The notes under the pieces were generated by a model. It was given only the letters and a program-made list of their open reading frames with translations, was not told where the DNA came from and searched no databases. Below, piece by piece: positions 1 through 8,441 of a stretch of DNA of 64,000 nt (the stretch's first letter is position 1; each line of letters starts with the position of its first letter). The DNA comes from Pseudomonas entomophila. Its GTDB lineage: Bacteria > Pseudomonadota > Gammaproteobacteria > Pseudomonadales > Pseudomonadaceae. A program made the position numbers and the translations under genes. The DNA lies in contig NZ_CP070982.1 in the NCBI RefSeq assembly GCF_018417595.1, positions 2,872,001-2,936,000 of the forward strand, read 5' to 3'.

Positions 1-1
1 G

Positions 2-628
2 CAGCCGCTGCATTCGGTGGACGAGCTGCGCTCCTCGGTGAAGCGCGGAGAATGTTTCGGTTCCACGGTGGAACTGTTGGTGCACCTGGTGCGCGACCAG
101 AGCGACCTGCTCACCCAGGTGGTGCGCGAAACCACGCTGAAGGTCGACCGTATCGAAGACCAACTGCTATCGCTGCGTTTGAGCGACAACCGTGCCGAGC
201 TCAGCAGCCTGCGCCGCGTGCTGGTGCGCCTGCAACGCCTGCTGGCCCTGGAACCGGGCTCGCTGCTGCGCCTGCTCAATCGCCCGCCCGAGTGGCTGGG
301 CGAGCAGGATATCCGCCAGATGCGGGCTTCCACCGAGGAGTTCTCGGTGATCATCAACGACCTGACCAGCCTGGTCGAGCGGATCAAGCTGCTGCAGGAA
401 GAGATCGCCGCCAAGCTCACCGAGCAGAACAACCGCACGTTGTTCACCCTGACCGTGGTGACCGTGCTGGCGCTGCCGATCAACATCATCGCCGGCTTCT
501 TCGGCATGAACGTCGGTGGCGTGCCGCTGGCGGACGACCCTCACGGTTTCTGGGTGCTGGTGGCGCTGGTGGTGACCTTCACGGTAATTGCAGGGCGCTG
601 GGCGTTTCGCAAGCGCGGGGACTACTGA
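2..628 (+). CDS. CorA/ZntB-like metal transporter, C-terminal part (5' truncated)
   Basis: The reading frame is open from the first bases of the window, so the true start lies upstream and only about 208 C-terminal residues are visible. The visible part is a long helical cytoplasmic stretch rich in Leu, Glu and Arg, then two membrane segments near the C-terminus. The Gly-Met-Asn signature (FFGMNVGGVP) at the end of the first membrane helix defines the CorA superfamily. The GGVP continuation resembles the ZntB branch (Zn2+/proton transport) more than classical CorA. The family forms homopentameric inner-membrane channels for divalent cations. The 3' end overlaps the convergent PAP2 gene by about 50 bp. 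Substrate specificity cannot be settled from this fragment. Confidence 0.85.
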   Translation, partial: QPLHSVDELRSSVKRGECFGSTVELLVHLVRDQSDLLTQVVRETTLKVDRIEDQLLSLRLSDNRAELSSLRRVLVRLQRLLALEPGSLLRLLNRPPEWLGEQDIRQMRASTEEFSVIINDLTSLVERIKLLQEEIAAKLTEQNNRTLFTLTVVTVLALPINIIAGFFGMNVGGVPLADDPHGFWVLVALVVTFTVIAGRWAFRKRGDY

Positions 629-1412
629 CCTCGGTGACTGCCGACGCCTGCAACGCGGGTCGGCCGTAGAACACCAGCGCCGTGCCCCAACTGGTCAGCC
701 AGACGAAAATCCCGGCCCAGAAGGTGTGGGACATGTAGTGCCAGCCCTGCAATACCCGGGTGGTGCCATAGATGAACCCGACCACGAGGATCGCCAGCAG
801 AAGCTTGCGGGCGTGTGGCCAGCGGTGGCGCAGGGCGACGAAGTACAGGGCCAGCAAGGTGAAACCACTGGATGCGTGGCCGCCCGGCCAGCAGCGGCCT
901 GGCCCGGCCTTGTCCAGCCAGGTGAACTGCTGGTACCACTCCAGATGCGCCTCGTTGCCCCCGTACAGGGTGGTTTCCACAGGGCAGTACACACCCGTGT
1001 GGCTCTTGAGGTAATGGATGACGCCGGTGCACAGGGCGAAGGCCACCACGACATACAGGAAGTCGCGCCGGTGATCGGCGGTAAAGCGCAGCAGCGGGGC
1101 GATTCGAATGCCTTCGACGGCGCGGGTCGCTTGCGCGGAACGGCGCAACAACGGCCACAGCAATGACAGCAGCAGGCCGATGACGGCCAGTTCGCCGGTC
1201 CAGTCCGGGAGAATCCGTGGCCACTTGTGGGTGGCTTTCTCGAACCAGACGTTGTGCTGGAAGATGAACTGGCCGCTGGCTGGGTCCAGCAGCAGGTCGC
1301 TGATCCAGCGGTCCAGGCGGGTCAGGTCGAACAGCACGAAGACCAGCGCCGACAGCAGCAGCGGCAGGCCGAGGTTGTTCAGGTAGAAACGCGCGCGCGG
1401 TGTGAATGGCAT
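579..1412 (-). CDS. PAP2-family membrane phosphatase
   Basis: A 277-residue integral membrane protein with about six hydrophobic segments. The PAP2 (type 2 phosphatidic acid phosphatase) motifs are visible in order: KSHTGVYCP near residue 138 (motif 1), GGHASSGF near residue 178 (motif 2, catalytic His), and TTRVLQGWHYMSH near residue 218 (motif 3, Arg and nucleophilic His). The family dephosphorylates lipid phosphates or undecaprenyl pyrophosphate on the periplasmic face. Some members remove phosphate from lipid A. The start lies one base after the stop of the histidine phosphatase gene, so the two are probably co-transcribed. The product is likely a lipid or isoprenoid phosphate phosphatase; the exact substrate is unknown. 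Confidence 0.85.
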   Translation of the reverse strand: MPFTPRARFYLNNLGLPLLLSALVFVLFDLTRLDRWISDLLLDPASGQFIFQHNVWFEKATHKWPRILPDWTGELAVIGLLLSLLWPLLRRSAQATRAVEGIRIAPLLRFTADHRRDFLYVVVAFALCTGVIHYLKSHTGVYCPVETTLYGGNEAHLEWYQQFTWLDKAGPGRCWPGGHASSGFTLLALYFVALRHRWPHARKLLLAILVVGFIYGTTRVLQGWHYMSHTFWAGIFVWLTSWGTALVFYGRPALQASAVTEVSSPRACETPSALQLP

Positions 1413-1413
1413 G

Positions 1414-2100
1414 TCAGGCTCCCTTGCCGACTTCGAGCTTGCGCCACTGGGTGGCGTTCATCTGGCCAAGGATCCTGGCCTGGCCATGGCTGCCCAGGGT
1501 GACGAACAGGGCACTGGCGTAGCTGCTCGAACGTTCGCCGCCGGCGACCCCTAGCGTGCGCTCAAGCTGGTCGATGCAACCACTGTGGGTGACCAGCACC
1601 AGATTATGCCCGGCACGCTTGTGGGCGAAGACCGCCTGGCTGAAATCCCGGTCACATTGCGCCAGCCATTCCTGGGTGGCAACAGGTTTGGCAAACATGA
1701 AACCGGCGGTCTGCTGGGTGCGCACCTCGGGGCTGGCGAGCAGGTCGGCGCTGTCCAGGCCCAACTGGCGCAGGCCAGCGCCGACCCCTTCGGCGGCCTG
1801 GCTGCCGGCAACGGTGATACCGGTGGGGTCGTTCAGGCAGGCCGCATGGGAGCGGTCGCACCGCTCGGCATGGCGTACCAGGACGATCACCGAACCGGCT
1901 GCCCATTCGCCGTACACACCCTGGCTGCGCATCTGCTGCGCGCTGCCCAGGTCGGCGACCTGCGTGGAGGTTACCCAGCGGGTCGCCGCCACCAGTGCCA
2001 GCAACGCGCAGAGGCCGACCGCGACGAGTGCCAGGGAGGACCAGCGGAACACCTTGGGCGTTTTCAGCGTGGCGGGTTTATCGATGGTGCCCTGCAACAT
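1414..2100 (-). CDS. Membrane-anchored histidine phosphatase family protein
   Basis: A 228-residue protein with a single N-terminal membrane segment (about residues 18-40) and a histidine phosphatase (phosphoglycerate-mutase-like) domain outside. The catalytic block is VRHAERC, the second block is VTHSGC, and the spacing suits the short branch that includes the heptose-phosphate phosphatase Ais/PmrG. The ATG at 2100 is chosen because a GGAG sits about 8 bases upstream and the anchor starts just after it. The frame stays open 50 codons further, but that extension has no homolog-like features. Next to a PAP2 phosphatase, a role in removing phosphates from envelope lipids or LPS is plausible inference, not shown. 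Confidence 0.75.
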   Translation of the reverse strand: MLQGTIDKPATLKTPKVFRWSSLALVAVGLCALLALVAATRWVTSTQVADLGSAQQMRSQGVYGEWAAGSVIVLVRHAERCDRSHAACLNDPTGITVAGSQAAEGVGAGLRQLGLDSADLLASPEVRTQQTAGFMFAKPVATQEWLAQCDRDFSQAVFAHKRAGHNLVLVTHSGCIDQLERTLGVAGGERSSSYASALFVTLGSHGQARILGQMNATQWRKLEVGKGA

Positions 2101-2395
2101 GCAAACACTCCATGAAAGCGGAAGGAGCGGACAAGGCACGCTACGGCAGCCCATCCGAAAGTGGCTGCACTGTAAGAAGGCAGATGTTGGCGAAGAGTGA
2201 GGCGGATGTGAAAAAAGTGCGAGACCGGCTCGGCGGTATGCCCACGTCACGGCTGAGGAGGGCAGGACGTGGGCAGGATGAATCGGTAGACGATATTTTC
2301 ACGTGCGTCGCTATAACATAACGAAATAAACTCGCCCGTCGTCAAATGCCTGGCCGCTACATCCCGTTCGGCTGCGCACCAAGCCTGGAGCCCTC
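2101..2395. promoter_or_regulatory. Intergenic region between divergent histidine phosphatase and SPFH/ATPase operon
   Basis: This 295-bp gap must hold promoters for both directions. The most AT-rich stretch is about 2290-2335. It contains TATAACATAAC, which equals one half of a gammaproteobacterial Zur box (GTTATGTTATA on the other strand), but the second half-site is not conserved. Zinc control of the downstream ATPase operon is therefore only a weak suggestion. Confidence 0.3.
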
Positions 2396-4354
2396 ATGAG
2401 CGTCAATCTGGATACCGCAGACCTGGAGGGCATGCCACGCTTCCAGCAATCGCCCGGCCAGGCGCGCCGCCTGGTCCTGCTGAGCCACTGCACCTTGTTG
2501 GGCGCGGGCCTGTTGTGGTTGCTGGCCTTCCTGGTCGGGTTGTTCGCACCTGCCAGTCACTGGACCGTGCTGCTGGCCGTCAACGCTGCGGCGTTCATGC
2601 TGCTTGGCGCGGTGGCGCAGTCCGTGTGGACGCCGGTCAGCTGGCGTGCCGAGGCCCTGGGCGAGCGGCCGGCGCCACTGGCCTTCTGGCGCGCCCTGGC
2701 GCACGCCGACGAGCCACCGGCGAATGCTTATGAACGCTGGCTGGCGCGTATCGGTGATGCCTGGCGCAAGCAATTGCGGCGGGTCGGCCATGATGCCTTG
2801 CGCCTGGCGGCCCTGGCGTTGCTCGCCCTGGCCGTGCTGGCGGGCGCCTGGCGGCTCGACCTGCCGGCGCCGACGCTGGCGGGGCAGGCCGGCTGGGTCG
2901 CCGTTGCGCTGTTCGGCGCCATCGCCTTCGGCCTGCTGGTGTTCGAGCGTCACCTGGCGGCGACTCCCGCGACGGATTGGCCGGAGGCCGGCGCCCTGGC
3001 CGCGGTGGTGCGGTTGGTCATCGCCGTCCAGGTGCTGTCCATTCCCTGCCTGGTGTTCGCCGACGGCCTGCGCCTGTGGCCCGCGCGGTTGGCGGTGCTG
3101 ATCGCCATCCTGCCCGGCCTGCTGGCGCTGGAACTGTTGCTGCGCGCGGTGCTTTCGGTGTTCCGCCCGCAGCGCCCGCGCGAGGAGCCGACGTTGGTGG
3201 CGAACAGCCTGACGGCCGGGCTGCTGCAGTGGCCGCCGCGGCCACTGGCGTTCCTCCAGGGCGAATTGCAGCAGCGCCTGGGTATCGACCTGCGGCAGGT
3301 CTGGGCATTCGGTTTCATGCGCCGGGCCTTGCTGCCGGTGGCTGGGCTGGTGGCGCTGGTGGGGTGGCTGCTGACGGGCGTGGTGCAGGTACCGATGAAC
3401 GGCCGGGGTGTGTACGAGCGCTTTGGCGACCCGGTAGCGGTCTATCCGCCCGGGCTGCACATAGGGTTGCCCTGGCCCTTGGGGCGGGTGCTGGCGGTGG
3501 ACAACGGCACGCTCCATGAACTGGCCACCTCGGGTGACGCCGCGGTGGCCGACCCGTTGACCGATGCAGAAGGGCCACCACCTGCCAGCGCCAACCGCCT
3601 GTGGGATGCCGCCCACGTTGCCGAAAACGCCCAGGTCATCGCGGGCAGTGACGGCGGTCGGCAGAGCTTCCAGATCGTCAACATGGACGTGCGCTTCATT
3701 TACCGCATCGGCCTCGACGATGCCTCGGCAATCGCCGCCACGTATCACACCCGCGATGTCGCGCAACTGGTGCGCAGCATTGCCAACCGGGTGCTGGTTC
3801 ACGATTTCGCCAATCGCTCGCTGGACGGGCTGTTGGGCGCGCAGCGCGAAGCCCTTGGTCGGGACATCGGCAACGCCGTGCAAGCCGACCTCGATCGGCT
3901 GGACAGCGGCGTGCAGATCCTCGTCACGGCGGTGGAGGCGATCCACCCACCGGCCGGCGCTGCCAATGCCTATCACGGCGTGCAGGCGGCGCAGATCGGC
4001 GCCCAGGCGCTGGTCGCCGAGGAGCGTGGCCAGGCCGCGCGGCAGGCAGCCCTGGCCCGGCAGAACGCCGCCGTGCAGACCGACAAGGCCAGCGCCGATG
4101 CCCACCAGATCACCGCCAGGGCGCAGGCCCAGGACATTGCCTTCAAGGCCGAAAGCGCGGCTTGGCGACAAGCCGGCCAGGCCTTCATCCTCGAGCAGTA
4201 CCTGGCGCGCCTGAGCCAGGGGCTGGCCGCCGGCAATGCCCTGATCATCGACCACCGGTTGACCGCGGCCCAGGCCCCGACCGTGGACCTGCGCACATTT
4301 GCCCCGCCCATCGACCCGACCCCTTCCAGACCTCAGCAGGAGCGCGCCAATTGA
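2396..4354 (+). CDS. SPFH-domain (HflK-like) polytopic membrane protein
   Basis: A 652-residue protein. The first ~330 residues carry five or six hydrophobic segments. A band-7/SPFH domain follows, starting around residue 330 with a pattern like PMNGRGVYERFGDP...PGLHIGLPWP, and then an Ala/Gln-rich coiled coil (about 530-600). Classical HflK has only one N-terminal helix, so this is a large variant with a multi-spanning front end. SPFH proteins form ring-like membrane microdomain scaffolds; HflK/HflC modulate the FtsH protease. A GGAG lies about 6 bases before the ATG. The gene overlaps the next by four bases and heads an operon with two further SPFH genes and a metal ATPase, which suggests a scaffold around the transporter rather than general FtsH control. 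Confidence 0.75.
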   Translation: MSVNLDTADLEGMPRFQQSPGQARRLVLLSHCTLLGAGLLWLLAFLVGLFAPASHWTVLLAVNAAAFMLLGAVAQSVWTPVSWRAEALGERPAPLAFWRALAHADEPPANAYERWLARIGDAWRKQLRRVGHDALRLAALALLALAVLAGAWRLDLPAPTLAGQAGWVAVALFGAIAFGLLVFERHLAATPATDWPEAGALAAVVRLVIAVQVLSIPCLVFADGLRLWPARLAVLIAILPGLLALELLLRAVLSVFRPQRPREEPTLVANSLTAGLLQWPPRPLAFLQGELQQRLGIDLRQVWAFGFMRRALLPVAGLVALVGWLLTGVVQVPMNGRGVYERFGDPVAVYPPGLHIGLPWPLGRVLAVDNGTLHELATSGDAAVADPLTDAEGPPPASANRLWDAAHVAENAQVIAGSDGGRQSFQIVNMDVRFIYRIGLDDASAIAATYHTRDVAQLVRSIANRVLVHDFANRSLDGLLGAQREALGRDIGNAVQADLDRLDSGVQILVTAVEAIHPPAGAANAYHGVQAAQIGAQALVAEERGQAARQAALARQNAAVQTDKASADAHQITARAQAQDIAFKAESAAWRQAGQAFILEQYLARLSQGLAAGNALIIDHRLTAAQAPTVDLRTFAPPIDPTPSRPQQERAN

Positions 4355-5373
4355 GCTCTCACGCCCCCCATGCCCACCACGCGTGCGGCCACGATCATGC
4401 CCATGACCACGACCATCCCCATGCGCCACCGGCGAAGGGCGCGCGCTGGCGGGTGCTCGCCGCGCTGCTGCTGGTGCTGCTGCTGGCCACGGCGGCGTGT
4501 TTCGTCCAGGTCCGGGTGGGCGAGGCCACGGTCATCACCCGTTTCGGCAACCCGTCGCGGGTGCTGACCGAGCCTGGGCTGGCCTGGCGCTGGCCATTGC
4601 CGTTCGAGAACGCGGTGCCGGTCGACCTGCGCCTGCGCACCACCTCCAGCGGCCTGCAGGATGTCGGCACCCGCGATGGCCTGCGCATCATCGTGCAGGC
4701 ATATATCGCCTGGCAGGTCGCCGCCGACCCGCAGAGCATCCAGCGCTTCATGCGCGCGGTGCAGAACCAGCCCGACGAGGCGGCGCGGCAGATCCGCACC
4801 CTGGTGGGCTCGGCGCTGGAAACCAGTGCCAGCGGCTTCGAGCTGGCCGACCTGGTCAACGTCGACGCCAGCCAGGTGCGGATCGACGCCTTCGAGCAGC
4901 GCTTGCAGGCGCAGATCGAGCAGCAACTGGCGCAGACCTACGGCATCAAGGTGGTGCAGGTGGGCATCGAGCGGCTCACCCTGCCCAAGGTGACGCTCGA
5001 AGCCACGGTCGAGCGCATGCGTGCCGAGCGCGAGACCATCGCCACCGAACGCACCGCCGAAGGCAAGCGCAAGGCCGCCGAGATCCACTCGGCGGCGGAG
5101 CGTGATGCGCGGATCCTCGAGGCCGACGCCAACGTCAAGGCGGCGCAGGTCCAGGCCCAGGCCCAGGTCGAGGCCGCGCAGGTCTACGGCAAGGCCTACG
5201 CCAGTGCGCCGGAGCTGTACAAGCTACTGCGCTCGCTCGACACGCTGGGCACGGTCGTCACCCCCGGCACGCGCCTGGTGCTGCGCACCGACGCCGCGCC
5301 GTTCCGCGCCCTGGTCGATGGGCCGCCAGCGCCTTCGAGCGCTGGCAATGGGGCAGGGCGCGGCCATGACTAG
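4351..5373 (+). CDS. HflC-like SPFH protein with His-rich N-terminus
   Basis: A 340-residue protein starting at a TTG that overlaps the previous stop codon (TTGA), with an AGGAG about 8 bases upstream. Residues 4-24 are packed with His and Asp (HAPHAHHACGHDHAHD), followed by one membrane helix (about 34-52). The SPFH domain begins at VRVGEATVITRFGNP, and a long charged coiled coil follows (about 210-290), as in HflC. The His-rich cytoplasmic tail is not part of ordinary HflC and resembles metal-binding tails of zinc/cobalt transporters. A second His-rich tail occurs on the ATPase two genes downstream. Function as a metal-sensing or metal-buffering scaffold partner is inference. Confidence 0.75.
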   Translation: MSSHAPHAHHACGHDHAHDHDHPHAPPAKGARWRVLAALLLVLLLATAACFVQVRVGEATVITRFGNPSRVLTEPGLAWRWPLPFENAVPVDLRLRTTSSGLQDVGTRDGLRIIVQAYIAWQVAADPQSIQRFMRAVQNQPDEAARQIRTLVGSALETSASGFELADLVNVDASQVRIDAFEQRLQAQIEQQLAQTYGIKVVQVGIERLTLPKVTLEATVERMRAERETIATERTAEGKRKAAEIHSAAERDARILEADANVKAAQVQAQAQVEAAQVYGKAYASAPELYKLLRSLDTLGTVVTPGTRLVLRTDAAPFRALVDGPPAPSSAGNGAGRGHD

Positions 5374-6400
5374 CCCGAGCCGTATGGCAGCCACCGGCAA
5401 CCCCTGGCTGCAGTCGGCGCGTATCGGCTTCATCGCCCTTTATGGGGTGACCCTGGTCGCGGCGCTGGGCTGGTTGTTCGGCAATGTTCGCGAAGTGGGG
5501 CCCGACAGCCGAGCAGTGGTGCTGCGGTTGGGTGCCGAGCAACGCATCCAGGAGGCCGGCTTGCTGCTGGCCTGGCCGCGCCCCTTCGAGCAGGTGCTGA
5601 TGCTGCCGTCGGCCGACCGGGTCAGCGAACGCCGGGTCGAGTTGCTGCTGCGTTCGGAACTGGCGCTGAAGTCGGACAAGAACGGTACCCTGGCCAGCGA
5701 CGCCACGGCCGGCTCCGGCTATCTGCTGACTGGCGACGCGGGCATCGTGCAGTTGGAGGTGCGGGTGTTCTACAAGGTCAACGCACCCTATGCCTTCACC
5801 CGCCAGGGTGCGCACCTGGAACCGGCGCTGGATCGCCTGGTCGAGCGCAACGCCGTGCAAGTCTGCGCTTCGCGAGACATGGACACGATCCTGGTGGCCC
5901 GCCCAGAGCTGGTCGGCGCCGACGCCCAGGTTGCCGAGCGCCGCGAGCGCCTGCGCGGCGACCTGCAACGCGGCATCAACCGCAGCCTCGCCGCGCTCAA
6001 GACGGCGGGCACCGACCTGGGCATCGAGGTGGTGCGGGTCGATGTGCAGTCTTCGCTGCCGTTGTCGGCGGTGGGGGCGTTCAATGCGGTACTCACCGCC
6101 AGCCAGCAAGCCGAGAAAGAGGTGGCCCAGGCCCGCAACGATGCCGCCCGGCAACTGCAGCAGGCCACCCAGGCCGCCGATCATACCGTGCAGGTTGCCC
6201 AGGCCGAGGCCCGTGAGCGTTTGGCCCGGGCCAATGCCGACACCGCCACCATCGCCGGCCTGGCGCAGCAGCAAGACCCCGGGCTGATGCTGCGCCTGTA
6301 CCGCGAACGCATGCCGGCGATCCTGTCCCGGGCCGGGGCCGTCACCACGGTCAACCCTGATGACAGTGGGCACCTGATCCTCGAGGGCCCCAAGCCGTGA
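5366..6400 (+). CDS. HflK-like SPFH protein
   Basis: A 344-residue protein whose ATG lies eight bases inside the end of the previous gene. One membrane helix (about residues 18-38) is followed by an SPFH domain opening with EVGPDSRAVVLRLG, and then an Ala/Gln/Glu coiled coil (about 240-300). Length and layout match HflK-type band-7 proteins. It is the third SPFH paralogue in a row. HflK and HflC normally form a hetero-oligomeric ring, so these three could form one mixed assembly. Translational overlap with its upstream neighbour indicates coupled synthesis. No protease gene is adjacent, so the usual link with FtsH cannot be inferred from context. Confidence 0.75.
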   Translation: MTSPSRMAATGNPWLQSARIGFIALYGVTLVAALGWLFGNVREVGPDSRAVVLRLGAEQRIQEAGLLLAWPRPFEQVLMLPSADRVSERRVELLLRSELALKSDKNGTLASDATAGSGYLLTGDAGIVQLEVRVFYKVNAPYAFTRQGAHLEPALDRLVERNAVQVCASRDMDTILVARPELVGADAQVAERRERLRGDLQRGINRSLAALKTAGTDLGIEVVRVDVQSSLPLSAVGAFNAVLTASQQAEKEVAQARNDAARQLQQATQAADHTVQVAQAEARERLARANADTATIAGLAQQQDPGLMLRLYRERMPAILSRAGAVTTVNPDDSGHLILEGPKP

Positions 6401-6455
6401 AGCGCGATCTTCGCCACCCGCACCTTGCGACCACTTGCCTCCGGAGCCGACTGCG

Positions 6456-8393
6456 ATGAGCGCCCACCACCATCACCATCACGGCCATCACCATGGTCAC
6501 CTTCACTTTGGCGCCGGGCTGTTGTCCGCTGACGAACGCCGGCAGGCGGGGCAACAACTGACCTTGGCCATGCTTGCCCTTGGCCTGCTGGCACTCGGGC
6601 TGATCTGGCGCTGGCTGGCCCCTTCGCAGGACGGCGTGGCACAGCTGCTACTGGGTGTGGCGTCACTGCTGGTGGCCGTGCCGGTGCTGCGTTCGGCCTG
6701 GCACAGCCTGCTGCAACCGTCCCTGCACGGTGTCACCGACCAGTTGATCGCCCTGGCCATGCTCGGTGCCTGGGCCACCGGCGACCTGGCCACCGCGGCG
6801 CTGCTGCCGATCATCATGATCCTCGGCCATGTGCTCGAAGAGCGCAGTGTGCTGGGGTCCCAGGAGGCCATCGGTGCCCTCGGCCGGCTGACCCGCAGCC
6901 AGGCGCGGCTGATCGGCGCCGACGGTGAGGTGCGGGAGGTCGACAATGCCAGCCTGAAACCCGGCGACCAGGTGGAAGTGCGCGCCGGTGACCGGGTGCC
7001 GGCCGATGGCCGCGTGCTGCATGGGCAGGCCAGCCTGGACACTGCGCCGATCACCGGCGAAGCCTTGCCCCAGGAAGTGGACGTCGGGGCGCAGGTTTAC
7101 GGTGGCGCGATCAACCTCGATGGCCTGCTGCGTGTCGAGGTCACCGGCATCGGCGACGACTCCACGCTGGGCAAGGTAATCGCCTTGATGCAACGCGCCG
7201 AGCAGGCCAAGCCACCGATCACCCGCCTGTTGGAGCGCCATGCCGGGCGCTACCTGGTGCTGGTGCTGTTGATCGCCGCCGCCACCTGGTTCGTCACCGG
7301 CGATGCCCAGGCCATGCTCGCGGTGCTGGTCGCCGCCTGCCCGTGCGCGCTGGTGCTGTCGGCGCCGGCCACGGCGATTGCCGGGATCGCCGTGGCCGCG
7401 CGGCACGGCATCCTGATCCGCGGCTCGGCGTTTCTCGAGGAACTGGCCGACCTGTCGTCGCTGGTGATCGACAAGACCGGCACCCTGACCCACGGTGCGC
7501 TGCACCTGCAGCGGGTATTGCCGGGCGAGCCGGGCTTGGCGCAAGAGCAGATCATCCGCCTGGCCGCCAGCCTCGGCACCGCCAGCAGCCACCCGGTCAG
7601 CCGGGCCCTGGCCAGCCGGGTGCCTCATGACCAACATCTGGCCGTCAGCGAGCTGCATGAGCGCCAGGGCTTCGGCGTGGTTGCCCGCACCGAGCGGGGC
7701 GAAGCGGCACTGGGCCGCCCGGAGCTGTTCACGCGCCTGGGCATCGAGATCCCGCCAGTGCCGGAACACGACGGCCCCATTGCCGGGCTGGCCCTGAACG
7801 GCCGTTTCCAGGGCTGGTTGCTGCTGGCCGACAGCATCCGCCAGGAGGCGCCGCAAGCACTTGAGCAGCTTCGCGCATTGGGGCTGGGCCGGCAGTTGCT
7901 GCTTACCGGCGACCGGCGCAGCGTCGCCGAGGCGGTCGCCAGCCAGACCGGAATCAGCCGTGTGGTCGCCCAGGCCTTGCCCGAAGACAAGCTGCGCCAC
8001 GTCAACCAGGAGATCCACGCCGGCTTCCGGCCGATGGTGGTCGGTGACGGCATCAACGATTCACTGGCGCTCAAGGCCGGCGTGGTCGGGGTGGCGATGG
8101 GCGCGGGCGGTACCGACATCGCCATGGCCGCGGCGGATATCGTGCTGATCAACGGCGACCTGCGCCGCCTGGCCACCTGCATTCGCCTCAGCCGCCTGTG
8201 CCGGCGTACCCTGCAATGGAACGTGCTGATCGGCCTGGGCTGGACGCTCGGCATCATGCTGGCGGCGGCGTTTGGCTTGCTGGGGGCGGCGGGGGCGATG
8301 ATCGCGGCGTTGCTGCACAACCTCAGCACCTTGCTGGTGCTGGGCAATGCCGGGCGCTTGCTGCGCTATGACGAACGGGACATGAAGGGCTGA
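6456..8393 (+). CDS. P1B-type heavy-metal-translocating ATPase, His-rich N-terminus
   Basis: A 645-residue ATPase. The ATG at 6456 is preferred over an upstream GTG/ATG because it has a GGAG 10 bases before it. Residues 3-17 are nearly all His and Gly, replacing the usual CxxC metal-binding domain. Visible P-type hallmarks are the actuator loop (ITGEALPQE), the membrane metal site CPCAL, the phosphorylation motif DKTGTLTHG, the SSHPVSRAL His-Pro motif of the nucleotide domain, TGDRRS, and GDGINDSLALKAG. The last helices carry LLHNLSTLLVLGN instead of the canonical Zn or Cu signatures, so the ion cannot be named; Zn2+/Co2+/Cd2+ is plausible given the His tail. It is last in the operon with three SPFH proteins and ends before a hairpin. 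Confidence 0.88.
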   Translation: MSAHHHHHHGHHHGHLHFGAGLLSADERRQAGQQLTLAMLALGLLALGLIWRWLAPSQDGVAQLLLGVASLLVAVPVLRSAWHSLLQPSLHGVTDQLIALAMLGAWATGDLATAALLPIIMILGHVLEERSVLGSQEAIGALGRLTRSQARLIGADGEVREVDNASLKPGDQVEVRAGDRVPADGRVLHGQASLDTAPITGEALPQEVDVGAQVYGGAINLDGLLRVEVTGIGDDSTLGKVIALMQRAEQAKPPITRLLERHAGRYLVLVLLIAAATWFVTGDAQAMLAVLVAACPCALVLSAPATAIAGIAVAARHGILIRGSAFLEELADLSSLVIDKTGTLTHGALHLQRVLPGEPGLAQEQIIRLAASLGTASSHPVSRALASRVPHDQHLAVSELHERQGFGVVARTERGEAALGRPELFTRLGIEIPPVPEHDGPIAGLALNGRFQGWLLLADSIRQEAPQALEQLRALGLGRQLLLTGDRRSVAEAVASQTGISRVVAQALPEDKLRHVNQEIHAGFRPMVVGDGINDSLALKAGVVGVAMGAGGTDIAMAAADIVLINGDLRRLATCIRLSRLCRRTLQWNVLIGLGWTLGIMLAAAFGLLGAAGAMIAALLHNLSTLLVLGNAGRLLRYDERDMKG

Positions 8394-8404
8394 GCGAGGC
8401 AAGG

Positions 8405-8428
8405 AGCCGCGGGCAGTTACCCGCGGCT
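8405..8428. terminator. Perfect 9-bp hairpin between convergent genes
   Basis: AGCCGCGGG (8405-8413) pairs perfectly with CCCGCGGCT (8420-8428) around a six-base loop. It lies in the 48-bp gap between the convergent ATPase and thioester-reductase genes. No T-run follows on either strand, so it is a terminator candidate that may need Rho or may only protect the 3' ends. Confidence 0.55.
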
Positions 8429-8441
8429 GCCAGGGGCATCG

